The notes: a model not told the origin generated them from the sequence alone. Counted from the first letter of the stretch, positions 7,759-14,724 are shown. The stretch is DNA of 64,000 bases from Streptomyces sp. NBC_01267 (GCF_036241575.1 NZ_CP108455.1:3034001-3098000), one strand, 5' to 3'. Translations and numbers: made by a program.

Positions 7759-8054
7759 AGGTTGCCGAGCCGGAGGACATCGCACAGATGGTCAATCCCC
7801 TGTCCGGTGAAACCATGGTCGTGGTCGACCGGGCGTTGCTGATCAATTTCTCGCCGAAGGAGTGACGGTGCAGGACGCCGTTCCAGCCCAGGAGATCCTC
7901 GACTTCTTCCGGGAGAGCTTCGAGCACACCGCTTGGCGGCTGGAGACCCGCCGGGACTACGCCGCCGACCAGGCCACGGAGGAGTACCGCCAGTTCCACC
8001 GAGGAGTCGCGCCTCCACACGACGCGACCAGCCCCTGGTTCGTCAACGCCCGCG
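7759..8054 (+). repeat. Duplicate of 3524-3819 (end of small gene and start of DUF6879)
   Basis: These 296 bases match 3524-3819 (offset 4235) with a handful of mismatches. They contain the last 36 codons of the small protein gene, the GTGA overlap and the first 64 codons of the DUF6879 gene. Identity stops abruptly at 8054 inside the DUF6879 frame. Confidence 0.93.
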
Positions 8055-8080
8055 CCCGCGCATGCCTTGAAGCCGCCTGA
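7862..8080 (+). pseudogene. Truncated DUF6879 gene
   Basis: The frame from position 7862 encodes 72 residues. The first 64 match the DUF6879 protein at 3627, and the last few (ARACLEAA) are unrelated. The central and C-terminal conserved blocks are missing, so a working DUF6879 protein is unlikely. Confidence 0.8.
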
Positions 8081-8210
8081 GCAACATCGGAAACGACCGG
8101 GACCTGAAGAGAAACAGCGAGAAACACGGCGCCAGCTGAGAAACACAGCCGTCTACCGTCCTGTTCATGGGCACACGGACACTTCGACAGGCACAGCACG
8201 CGCACGCGGG

Positions 8211-9062
8211 TCAGTGCAGGGCTTCGATCGCCTTGACGATCAGAGCGCGTGCCGCCGCACCGTACACGGCCATGCCCCGTAGCTCGTCAAATGCCTTGAG
8301 GTACAGGGCGATCTCGGACGGCTGCGTGATATTCACCTGCGCCGAGAGCAGTTCGACGGAGACCAGGGTGTCGTCGTACACGTTGAACGTCTCCTGCGGC
8401 CACAGCGCTCGTTCCGGCGTTGCCATCGGTATGACGCCGAGCGATACGGCCGGCAGCGCACCGGCGGTCAGCAACTGTCCCAACTGTGCTGCCATGGCTT
8501 CGGCATCGCCCAGCTGGTAGCGCAACACCGCTTCCTCGATGAGCAGGAGGAAGTGATGCCCCGACTCGTGGATGATCTGCGAGCGTTCCAACCGGGCGAC
8601 CGCTGCCTCCGGCCCGTCGTCGGGGACATCGAGAAACCGCGCGTTCGTGCTGAGCAACGCCCTCGCATAGCCCTCCGTCTGAAGGAAACCAGGGACAAGC
8701 GTCGGGGAGTACACCCGGAACGTGCGGGTGGAGCGATAGAGCTGCACGTAGCTGTCCTGCAACTGCCGCAGCCCCGTGCGCACCCGGCGCCGCCACTCGG
8801 TGTACAGGGACTCGGCGTGCCGTGATGCGGCGATCAGATCAGCGACCTGGTCGGGCGCGCTGCACGTGCGGCACCACAGGCGAATGTCCGTCGTGGACGG
8901 TGGTGTCCTCGCGTTCTCGATCCGCGATGTCTTGGCGTGATGCCAGCCGCATTGAACGGCCAGCTCGACGACCGTGAGCCCGGCGTCCTTCCTGAGGTCA
9001 CGGAGTCGCCGCGCCACGTTCTCGCGGGCTTCCTGGGCTGAGGACGACGGAGAGATGGGCAT
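8211..9062 (-). CDS. XRE/Scr1-type regulator (HTH + DUF5753), full length
   Basis: A 283-residue protein of normal family length. The HTH is at about residues 15-55 (LTVVELAVQCGWHHAKTSRI, then ENART). DUF5753 blocks follow: LVPGFLQTEGYARALLSTNA, LLLIEEAVLRYQLGDAEAM, SLGVIPMATPERALWPQETF. ATG 9062 gives the expected N-terminus. It is the last gene of a minus-strand trio (small protein, DUF6879, XRE) and lies 25 nt after the DUF6879 stop. Probable role: DNA-binding control of its own operon and interaction with the DUF6879 protein; this is inferred from context. Confidence 0.88.
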   Translation of the reverse strand: MPISPSSSAQEARENVARRLRDLRKDAGLTVVELAVQCGWHHAKTSRIENARTPPSTTDIRLWCRTCSAPDQVADLIAASRHAESLYTEWRRRVRTGLRQLQDSYVQLYRSTRTFRVYSPTLVPGFLQTEGYARALLSTNARFLDVPDDGPEAAVARLERSQIIHESGHHFLLLIEEAVLRYQLGDAEAMAAQLGQLLTAGALPAVSLGVIPMATPERALWPQETFNVYDDTLVSVELLSAQVNITQPSEIALYLKAFDELRGMAVYGAAARALIVKAIEALH

Positions 9063-9087
9063 GAGTCGGCCTGTTCGGTGCTTCCTG

Positions 9088-9621
9088 TCAGTGGATCTCG
9101 TACTGGTCGTGCGGGGTCCCACGCTCCCACACCGCTTCGAACGCGTCAGCACACTGCTTGACGAGGTCCGGCTCCGTGCGCAACTCCATCCCCGGTACGG
9201 CCCAGTTCCCCTCACCGGTGAAGTGGTTGAACAGCACCGCCGATCCGTCGAAGACCCACAAGTCGCTGCCCGGGAGCAGAAGGTCTGCGGCACGATGTCG
9301 CGGCAGCCACCGAACCTGCTCCCCGGCATGCACGTTGACGGGTGTACCTGCGTGCTCGTACCGGATGTACTCGGTGACAGGTTCGGAGACCACGCGCGCC
9401 CGACGGACGGTAACGCCGCGCTTTGTGGCGCGGGAGATGAGGTCGACCCACGGTGTCCAGTAGGCCGAGGCGGGATCGACGTCGCGAAGCTCTGTGGTCT
9501 GCCAGCGGGTGAAGTCATCGGCCTCGTCGCCCACCCCGTAGACGTCGCGCATCTCCAGGTGGACGGCGGAATGCTGTGCCGTCTCCATCAGTTCACGAAA
9601 GTTTGGCTCGCTCTGCGGCAT
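9088..9621 (-). CDS. DUF6879 family protein
   Basis: A 177-residue second DUF6879 protein, clearly diverged from the one at 3627. Family blocks include AQHSAVHLEMRDVYG, RARVVSEPVTEYIRYEHAGT and GSDLWVFDGSAVLFNHF. Its start lies inside the end of the small upstream gene (overlap about 29 nt), and the XRE gene follows. The paralogous module differs enough that the two modules are unlikely to be a recent duplication of each other. Confidence 0.83.
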   Translation of the reverse strand: MPQSEPNFRELMETAQHSAVHLEMRDVYGVGDEADDFTRWQTTELRDVDPASAYWTPWVDLISRATKRGVTVRRARVVSEPVTEYIRYEHAGTPVNVHAGEQVRWLPRHRAADLLLPGSDLWVFDGSAVLFNHFTGEGNWAVPGMELRTEPDLVKQCADAFEAVWERGTPHDQYEIH

Positions 9622-9853
9622 CGCAGGCCTCCCTCAGCATCGGCACCAGGTGGACGGGAACGCGGATGACGCTCTCGTGTTCCGGGATTCCCTTCGCGTG
9701 TCCCGGTGCGGTGTTCTCCATGCACTGCGCGCGGGTGGCGTCGTCGGCTGTGTAGCTCTGCAGCACGATGTCGGCATTCTCCCGGTCCACCCATGCGGTC
9801 GGTGAACCGTTCTGCCCTGTGTTCGGATCGATCCCGATGAACTCTAAGTTCAT
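9593..9853 (-). CDS. Small acidic protein at head of DUF6879-XRE operon, TTA-containing
   Basis: An 86-residue protein beginning MNLEFIGIDPNTGQNGSPTA; this motif is typical of many short Streptomyces hypotheticals found before DUF6879 genes. ATG 9853 has GGAGG 6 nt upstream; GTG 9859 is an in-frame alternative that overlaps that site. The third codon is TTA, so translation may wait for the bldA tRNA and would then hold back the coupled downstream genes. Function is unknown. Confidence 0.75.
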   Translation of the reverse strand: MNLEFIGIDPNTGQNGSPTAWVDRENADIVLQSYTADDATRAQCMENTAPGHAKGIPEHESVIRVPVHLVPMLREACDAAERAKLS

Positions 9854-9881
9854 GGCCACCCTCCGTGTCTTGCTGTGCGGT

Positions 9882-9977
9882 GATGTGCACCAATCTCATC
9901 GACCGTGGAGCACGGGTCAAGGGTGTGAACTGGCCATCCCCCTAGGGCGCTCCCGTATATGCACATCCATGCACATC
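9882..9977. promoter_or_regulatory. Three TGCACATC motifs between divergent operons
   Basis: ATGCACATC occurs twice in tandem (9959-9967 and 9969-9977), and its inverse GATGTGCA occurs at 9882-9889. All lie in the region between the DUF6879-XRE operon (minus) and the gene at 10079 (plus). They are candidate operator sites for the XRE regulator; not proven. Confidence 0.35.
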
Positions 9978-10078
9978 AGTAGCAGCGGCACCCGTACCGC
10001 CTCTAGCGTCCCGAGCAGCAGCCCGGCTCGACCTCCCGTGCCGGGCTGACCATCTGCACCACGTTGCGGAGGCACGGG

Positions 10079-10381
10079 ATGCCCACACCCCTCGGACCCC
10101 TACCGGCGATCGATTCGCTGTCCCAGCGCCAGCAACGCGGCATGGACTGCGTGTGGTGCGGGATCACCCTCGCCCCCGGGACGGCCGTCGATCTCGGCCC
10201 GCGTGACGTACGGATACTCGACCACACCACCCAGTGGTTCCCCCGCGCGTGCAAGCGCCACGACGGCACCGCCGCCTACCGGGCCGTGCTCGCCCACGCG
10301 GAACAGTGCCCGGACTGCCTGACCACCGGCTGCCCTGTGGGCGCACAACTGCGCCGCATCGTAAGGGAGACGCGGAAATGA
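10079..10381 (+). CDS. Cys-rich hypothetical protein, probable metal-binding
   Basis: A 100-residue protein with two CxxC pairs, MDCVWCG near residue 22 and CPDCLTTGCPVG near the end, with other Cys and His between them (ACKRHDG). This suggests a zinc-stabilised fold. ATG 10079 has GGAGG about 7 nt upstream. The stop overlaps the start of the next gene (ATGA, 10378-10381). No family is recognised; similar short Cys proteins are common in Streptomyces accessory regions beside XRE modules. Confidence 0.65.
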   Translation: MPTPLGPLPAIDSLSQRQQRGMDCVWCGITLAPGTAVDLGPRDVRILDHTTQWFPRACKRHDGTAAYRAVLAHAEQCPDCLTTGCPVGAQLRRIVRETRK

Positions 10382-10722
10382 CCGACTGCCCGCGCGGCGA
10401 CCTGCCGTACGAGAACTCCCGCCCCGGCCAGACCTCTTGGCGGAGCAGCAGGCCAGGGCGGGGTCAATCCCCACCGAACGCATCAGAGGAGATCAGTGTG
10501 AGCGCCCTCCGAGCCCCGGTCCCGACCCGTCCCCGATCCCCGTCATCACCCGGGCACTCCTCGCCGATAGGGAGTCTCCGGGAAGAAAGGAGACCAGCCG
10601 TGCAGGAGAGCATCGACCCGCGATATGCCGAACTGGTCGCAGCGTGGAATCGGGCACAAATGCCGTCGCGTGGCGGGGTCCGTCCCGTGCGCGGTTTCGT
10701 GGTGCCGAGCCCGAGGCGCTGA
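10378..10722 (+). CDS. Hypothetical basic, Pro/Ser-rich protein
   Basis: A possible 114-residue protein starting MTDCPRGDLPYENSRPGQTS. Translational coupling with the upstream gene supports it. The middle is low complexity and basic. A second start, GTG 10600, has AAAGGAG upstream and would give a 40-residue peptide (QESIDPRYAELVAAWNRAQ core), which may be the real product. Function is unknown. Confidence 0.4.
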   Translation: MTDCPRGDLPYENSRPGQTSWRSSRPGRGQSPPNASEEISVSALRAPVPTRPRSPSSPGHSSPIGSLREERRPAVQESIDPRYAELVAAWNRAQMPSRGGVRPVRGFVVPSPRR

Positions 10723-10860
10723 TCCGTATGCCCTGGCCGTCAGCCCGTGCGGGGCGGCGGTCGGGGCTCTTCGCGTACCAGTAGCGTTCCGCGACGCACG
10801 GAGGCTCCGACCGCGCCCAGGGAAAAGTCGCTGTACTGGGTAATCAGCTCACCGACCCGC

Positions 10861-11004
10861 CCCCGCGACCAGCCCCGGACCGCGCCCGCGCCACTCCCGC
10901 CGGAACCGGCACCGCACGCGCGCCCGCACCCGTTCCAGACCTGCGACTCCTGCGACCGCGCCTTCCGTGCGCCGGAGCCGGGACGGTGCAAGGAGTGCGC
11001 TGCC
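10861..11004 (+). pseudogene. Third, internally deleted copy of the HTH gene 3' end
   Basis: The DNA repeats the RDQPR segment of the HTH gene linker and then jumps directly to the PPEPAPHARPHPFQTC and CKECAA zinc-ribbon end, omitting roughly 80 codons. There is no HTH and no credible start. It is more diverged than the copy at 6598. It is the only recognisable feature in the 360-base gap between 10722 and 11083, and immediately precedes the RHH/VOC/methyltransferase group. Confidence 0.8.
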
Positions 11005-11052
11005 ACTGCCCACGCCGACCTGTTGACTCTCACCTCCCACAGGACTGGGCGC

Positions 11053-11074
11053 CTAGCTTGCTAGAGTGCTAGCA
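11053..11074. promoter_or_regulatory. Candidate RHH operator (CTAGC/GCTAG array)
   Basis: CTAGC-TT-GCTAG-AGT-GCTAGC (11053-11073) contains three alternately oriented copies of one 5-bp unit, 10 nt upstream of the RHH start codon. Tandem short palindromes of this kind are the usual operators of ribbon-helix-helix repressors. Autorepression is inferred. Confidence 0.5.
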
Positions 11075-11082
11075 TCGTTTAT

Positions 11083-11262
11083 GTGAGTGACGAAGAGGTC
11101 AAGCAGTTCAACGTGTACTTGCCTGTCGGGCTGATCAAGCAGGTCAAATACCGCGCCATCGATTCGGGCTCGTCCCTGTCGGCGTTGGTCGCAGATGCCC
11201 TGCGCGCCTACCTCGACGACGCCCATGGGCAGCAACCGCAATCGTCCGAGAAGGAGACCTGA
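11083..11262 (+). CDS. Ribbon-helix-helix (CopG-like) DNA-binding protein
   Basis: A 59-residue protein from GTG 11083. It has the compact RHH pattern: strand [19 protein letters not shown], helix, turn ([18 protein letters not shown]). RHH proteins bind DNA as dimers and commonly repress their own operons; many are antitoxins. The VOC gene starts 2 nt after its stop, so the two are co-expressed. No toxin family is recognised in the VOC protein, so a dedicated regulator is more likely than an antitoxin. Confidence 0.8.
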   Translation: MSDEEVKQFNVYLPVGLIKQVKYRAIDSGSSLSALVADALRAYLDDAHGQQPQSSEKET

Positions 11263-11263
11263 T

Positions 11264-11608
11264 ATGGCGACCGAAGGCATCGAGGCCGTATTCCTGACGA
11301 CCCACAACTGGGGCAAGGCGGCGAAGTTCTTCCAGGGGCTGGGCTACGAGCTGGAGTTCTCGACCGACCACAACTCCGGCCGGCTCCGCAACGGTGACGG
11401 CCCCTACCTCTTCATCGCCGAGGTCCCCGAGGACCGAGAGCCGCAGACCCAGATCGTGCTGAAGGTTCCGGACGCGGACACGTTCCGTCCCGATCCTGCC
11501 GTCGAGGTGGTCACGCCGTTCATCGACACCCATTTCGGGACCAGGGAGATGACCGTCCGCGACCCCGACGGCCGACTGTGGAGCCTCCAGGCCCCCGCAA
11601 AGAACTGA
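11264..11608 (+). CDS. VOC-superfamily (glyoxalase-like) protein
   Basis: A 114-residue single VOC unit: an opening strand (EAVFLTTHNWGKAAKFFQGL) and a closing MTVRDPDGRLWSLQ block typical of glyoxalase/bleomycin-resistance folds. Metal ligands are not obvious: the usual first-strand His is replaced, but a late Asp/Glu region is present. The RHH regulator is directly upstream and the methyltransferase 37 nt downstream. The role may be binding or detoxifying a small electrophile or antibiotic; substrate unknown. Confidence 0.78.
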   Translation: MATEGIEAVFLTTHNWGKAAKFFQGLGYELEFSTDHNSGRLRNGDGPYLFIAEVPEDREPQTQIVLKVPDADTFRPDPAVEVVTPFIDTHFGTREMTVRDPDGRLWSLQAPAKN

Positions 11609-11645
11609 CCGCGCCGACGACGACCGCGACAGACAGGGGAACGCC

Positions 11646-12503
11646 ATGGCTGACGAACAGAACGAAGCGCCGGACAGCACCGCGGTGCGTACCGCCCTCT
11701 GGCGGGCGCTGCACGTACAGGCCGACCCGCCGCCGCACGTGATCGAGGACGAGGTCGGGCTGCGGCTGGTGGCCCCCGACGACGGCTGGCGGCGCCGCCC
11801 GGACATGGACCCGCGCGGCACCAGCGGGTTCCGGGCAGCCATCGTGGCCCGCGCCCGTTTCATCGAGGACCTGGTCGTCGAGCAGGCCGGGCACGGCGTC
11901 ACTCAGTACGTCGTCCTGGGCGCCGGGCTGGACACCTTCGCCCAGCGTAGGCCGGAAGTCGCCTCCCACCTGCGGGTGTTCGAGATCGACCAGCCGGGCA
12001 CCCAGGCCTGGAAACGCCGACGCCTGATCGAACTCGGCTACGGGATCCCCGACTGGCTGCGCCTGGTACCGGTCGACTTCGAGGCGGACGGGGACTGGTG
12101 GCAGCAGCTGTCCGACGCCGGTTTCGACCCCACCCGGCCGGCGGTCGTCGTCTGCACCGGCGTCACCATGTACCTCACCAAGGACGCCACCACGGCCACC
12201 CTGCGCACGCTCACCGCGCTCGCCCCCGGCTCGACACTCGCCATGACGTTCATGCTGCCCACCGAACTCATCGACGACGCCGACCGCCCCGCCCTGGAAG
12301 CGACCAAACCGCAGGCGAAGGCATCCGGAACACCGTTCATCAGCTTCTACACCCCGCGGGAGATGCTCACACTGGCCCGCGACGCGGGCTTCGAGAACAC
12401 CCGGCACGTGTCAGGAAGCTCTTTCGCCGACCGGTACTTCGCCGACCGGACCGACGGACTGCGCCCGTCGAGCGGCGAGGACCTGCTGGTGGCCACCGTC
12501 TGA
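11646..12503 (+). CDS. Class I SAM-dependent methyltransferase (LCM/PPM1-like, TIGR00027 type)
   Basis: A 285-residue protein. The SAM-binding motif is YVVLGAGLDTFAQR (about residues 88-101), followed by EIDQPGTQAWKRRR and VVVCTGVTMYLTKDATTATL. These are diagnostic of the actinobacterial LCM-like O-methyltransferase family. The family is linked to carboxyl or hydroxyl methylation of small molecules or polyketide-like compounds; the substrate is not predictable here. It probably shares a transcript with the RHH and VOC genes. Confidence 0.88.
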   Translation: MADEQNEAPDSTAVRTALWRALHVQADPPPHVIEDEVGLRLVAPDDGWRRRPDMDPRGTSGFRAAIVARARFIEDLVVEQAGHGVTQYVVLGAGLDTFAQRRPEVASHLRVFEIDQPGTQAWKRRRLIELGYGIPDWLRLVPVDFEADGDWWQQLSDAGFDPTRPAVVVCTGVTMYLTKDATTATLRTLTALAPGSTLAMTFMLPTELIDDADRPALEATKPQAKASGTPFISFYTPREMLTLARDAGFENTRHVSGSSFADRYFADRTDGLRPSSGEDLLVATV

Positions 12504-12588
12504 CGCCCTCGGCCATCACCCGCCTGCCCATGGAGACAGACGACCGAGAAGGCGCCGACACCTGGGCGCGGGTTCGCTGATTTCGGCC

Positions 12589-12618
12589 TTGACCACCTCG
12601 GTACAGCGGCCATATACG
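12589..12618 (+). promoter_or_regulatory. Possible promoter for small ORF
   Basis: TTGACC (12589-12594) and TATACG (12613-12618) are separated by 18 nt, about 26 nt before a GTG start that has its own ribosome-binding site. It fits a vegetative sigma promoter; identified by eye only. Confidence 0.3.
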
Positions 12619-12643
12619 AGAGCGATCCCGGGGAGGCCGGCAG

Positions 12644-12832
12644 GTGCTGGCGGTTTTGGCACTACCGGACGAGGAGGGCGCTTACGGGTTTGCCGTCGGC
12701 TGCCTGGCGGGTCACAGCGATGGTGCGGGCGAGCCTGGCTGGAGTGCGACGCCGCGCATCTGTTCCGTGGCCGATGTCGACTACCTCCCCACCCGGGCCA
12801 CGGAAATCTGTGTCGGCCGGGGTAGACATTGA
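12644..12832 (+). CDS. Possible small protein
   Basis: A 62-residue frame from GTG 12644 (LAVLALPDEEGAYGFAVGCL opening), preceded by GGGGAGG at 7 nt and a plausible promoter. Third-position GC is only moderate and no family is recognised. It may be a real small gene or part of an untranslated region. Confidence 0.3.
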   Translation: MLAVLALPDEEGAYGFAVGCLAGHSDGAGEPGWSATPRICSVADVDYLPTRATEICVGRGRH

Positions 12833-12851
12833 GCGGTGGTGTGGCTATGGT
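12823..12851 (+). promoter_or_regulatory. Promoter for the structured MerR leader
   Basis: TAGACA (12823-12828), a 17-nt spacer and TATGGT (12846-12851) match the vegetative consensus well. Transcription would start near 12858, giving an untranslated leader of about 670 nt before the MerR start codon at 13531. Confidence 0.5.
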
Positions 12852-12857
12852 TTCTCT

Positions 12858-13530
12858 CGTAGCCCAGAGAGACAGCAGGGCCCGGCAGAGACGAACTGCC
12901 GGGCAGGAGTACCGCAATTGCAGTTCGCAGGACGGTGCGGTGGTGGAGTTCCGAAGCCAGGGTTGTTGCAGGATGGCGACGGGGCTGACGGCCGGACCGG
13001 GTGGCCCGCAGTGATCAGGGGCCGCCGCGAGCAGTACCGCAGTTCACGCAGTAACGAGTACCCGCAAGTGCAGTACGCAGTGAAGTCAGTGAGCAGCACC
13101 TCGGTGAAGGCGTCGGCTGCGGACGCGCGCACCGGGAGGTTCGGCAGTGGGGTTCTAAGCCAGAGCATATGCAGGACGGGCGACGGGGCTGGCTGTCGGA
13201 AAGTGGCGCTTTACAGGTCACAGAGCAGTACGCAGGAGAGCAGTACCAGCAGTAGGTAAGTGACTGATCCCAGAGGGAAGAAACGGAGGACCAGGCGCCA
13301 TCAGGATCGCCCGGGCGGAAGTCTTGAGCCCGGGTACCGCAGGACATCGATAGTGAGGTGGTCTCCGGTCAAGCAACCGCGATCCCCGCAACCCCGACAA
13401 CTTCCAGGTCGGGTCAGCGGAAACAGAAGGCCGGTGCAGCGTCAGGGCCGGCAGATGGTGTAGCAGTTCCTTCGGGGCCCGGGTGCCATATGGCACCCGG
13501 GCCCCTCCATGCGTTCCACAGAGAGGTGCA
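12858..13530 (+). ncRNA. Long repetitive non-coding leader or ncRNA upstream of MerR gene
   Basis: No supported ORF with ribosome-binding site lies in these 670 bases. Instead there are diverged repeats. A block GTTC(C/T)NAAGCCAG ... GCAGGA ... CGACGGGGCTG occurs at about 12950-12998 and again at about 13150-13199. A GTACCGCA element occurs at about 12910, 13035 and 13337. The section 13030-13090 is packed with GCAGT(A/T) motifs. The arrangement looks like repeated structured RNA units ending in a 32-bp palindrome. It could be a cis-acting leader of the cold-shock operon or a separate RNA. Confidence 0.4.
13474..13505. promoter_or_regulatory. Perfect 32-bp palindrome 25 bp before MerR start
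   Basis: GGGGCCCGGGTGCCAT is followed directly by its exact reverse complement. As DNA it is an ideal dimer-binding site. As RNA it would form a very stable hairpin just before the MerR ribosome-binding site (AGAGAGG). It could be an operator for the MerR protein, an attenuator, or both. Confidence 0.6.
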
Positions 13531-13870
13531 AATGACAGCAGACGACTCGTTCGGCCGTCTCGACGACGACGACTACCCCGCCTACACGATGGGCCGGGCC
13601 GCCGACATGCTCGGCACCACCCAGGGCTTCCTCCGCGCCATCGGCGAAGCCCGCCTCATCACCCCGCTGCGCTCCGAGGGCGGCCACCGCCGCTACTCCC
13701 GATACCAGCTGCGCATCGCCGCCCGCGCCCGGGAGCTCGTCGACCAGGGCACCCCCATCGAGGCCGCCTGCCGCATCGTCATCCTTGAGGACCAGCTCGA
13801 AGAAGCCCAGCGCATCAACGCCGAATACCGCCACGCCGCCGAGTCGGAGAACCCGACGACTGCGGACTGA
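13531..13870 (+). CDS. MerR-type helix-turn-helix regulator
   Basis: A 113-residue protein. The MerR HTH (YTMGRAADMLGTTQGFLRAI) is followed by the wing block LRSEGGHRRYSRYQLRIAAR, then a short helical end (ILEDQLEEAQRINAEY). It lacks the long coiled coil and effector domain of classical MerR proteins. ATG 13531 has AGAGAGG 7 nt upstream. It heads the cold-shock cluster (MerR, CspA, helicase), an arrangement common in Streptomyces. It probably regulates itself or the downstream cold-shock genes; no effector is suggested. Confidence 0.85.
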
Positions 13871-13991
13871 GGCGGCGCGTCCCGGCACCCGCCCGACCTT
13901 CCCGCCCGCGCTCGTATACAGCCGCTTCCCGGATGGGCCCTGCCACCCGCCTGTTTCGCGCGATGGTGGTGGTATCTGAGGCACTCGTGTG

Positions 13992-14026
13992 AGCGCCGCG
14001 CAGCAGCACTGCTGCTGCGCGGCGCT
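13992..14026 (+). terminator. Strong hairpin terminator after MerR gene
   Basis: AGCGCCGCGCAGCAGC (13992-14007) pairs perfectly with 14011-14026 around a 3-nt loop. It lies 121 nt after the MerR stop. No T-tract follows, as is usual in Streptomyces. Confidence 0.6.
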
Positions 14027-14388
14027 GATCTGCGCCGGACCGGCCTACGGGCTCAGCGCCGGGACCGGCATACGGGCTGATGGGGGGCGGCGCCGCAGGG
14101 CGGTGTCACCCGCAAATAGTGGTGCGCGCCGAGCCGGAAAGAGCGACCGCTCTTCCTGAAACCCTGAATTTCAGGTGGCCCAATATCTATGACCGCGAGA
14201 CGAGAGTTTAATGCGCCGCGCGGACAGTGTGTTTACCGCAACGAGCAGATTGAAGTTATTAGCCGTACACAGGCCGCTACCGCATGCTACTGTCGATCCC
14301 AGTTGCAGTAGTGGTTTCCCAAAACTTCAACACTTTCACCGGTATTTTCAGCCGCAGGAAGTGTTTTGTATTTCCGGTTATTCTTCGG
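14027..14388 (+). promoter_or_regulatory. csp upstream region, AT-richer
   Basis: No gene is seen here. The composition is much more AT-rich than the flanks from about 14160. Short inverted repeats occur: AAGAGCG/CGCTCTT near 14141-14156, CCTGAA/TTCAGG near 14156-14176, and CTACTG/CAGTAG near 14287-14311. The csp promoter should lie here, which implies an untranslated leader of up to 200-300 nt. Confidence 0.4.
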
Positions 14389-14449
14389 GTGGGGCATCAT
14401 CGCGGCGACCCGGTATCCGTGGATTGCGGGTCCCGGCGTACTGCCCCAC
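14389..14449 (+). promoter_or_regulatory. Nested hairpin abutting the csp ribosome-binding site
   Basis: GTGGGGCA (14389-14396) pairs with TGCCCCAC (14442-14449). Inside it GACCCG (14407-14412) pairs with CGGGTC (14427-14432). The Shine-Dalgarno AAGGAG begins at 14450, immediately after the outer stem. Such a leader could sense temperature, as csp leaders do in other bacteria; this role is inferred. Confidence 0.5.
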
Positions 14450-14462
14450 AAGGAGATATGAC

Positions 14463-14666
14463 ATGGCGTCTGGCACAGTGAAGTGGTTCAACGCGGCCAA
14501 GGGTTTCGGCTTCATCGAGCAGGACGGCGGCGGCGCTGACGTGTTCGCCCACTTCTCGAACATCGCCGCCGATGGCTTCCGGGAGCTGCTCGAAGGCCAG
14601 AAGGTCACCTTCGACATCGCGGCGGGCCAGAAGGGCCCGACGGCCGAGAACATCGTTCCCGCCTGA
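14463..14666 (+). CDS. csp: CspA-family cold shock protein
   Basis: A 67-residue single cold-shock domain. RNP1 ([11 protein letters not shown]) and RNP2 (DVFAHFSNI) are intact, as are the N-terminal [12 protein letters not shown] and the C-terminal GPTAENIV. It binds single-stranded RNA and DNA and acts as an RNA chaperone. AAGGAG lies 7 nt before ATG 14463. A structured leader precedes it and a hairpin terminator follows it. The DEAD-box helicase downstream is a natural partner in unfolding mRNA at low temperature. Confidence 0.97.
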   Translation: MASGTVKWFNAAKGFGFIEQDGGGADVFAHFSNIAADGFRELLEGQKVTFDIAAGQKGPTAENIVPA

Positions 14667-14682
14667 CGCCGACGAGCACTTC

Positions 14683-14724
14683 GTAGCTGGGGCCCGCATC
14701 CCTCGGGGTGCAGGCCCCAGCTAC
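14683..14724 (+). terminator. Terminator after csp
   Basis: GTAGCTGGGGCC (14683-14694) and GGCCCCAGCTAC (14713-14724) form a perfect 12-bp stem 16 nt after the csp stop, so csp can be expressed as a separate short mRNA. Confidence 0.75.

Noticed and set aside
12504..12643. Additional gene after the methyltransferase
   Set aside because: Frames here are short and overlap in all phases, and none has a ribosome-binding site or domain.
12894..13460. CRISPR array in the repetitive region before the MerR gene
   Set aside because: Repeats are few, diverged and unequally spaced, with no constant repeat/spacer pattern and no cas genes.
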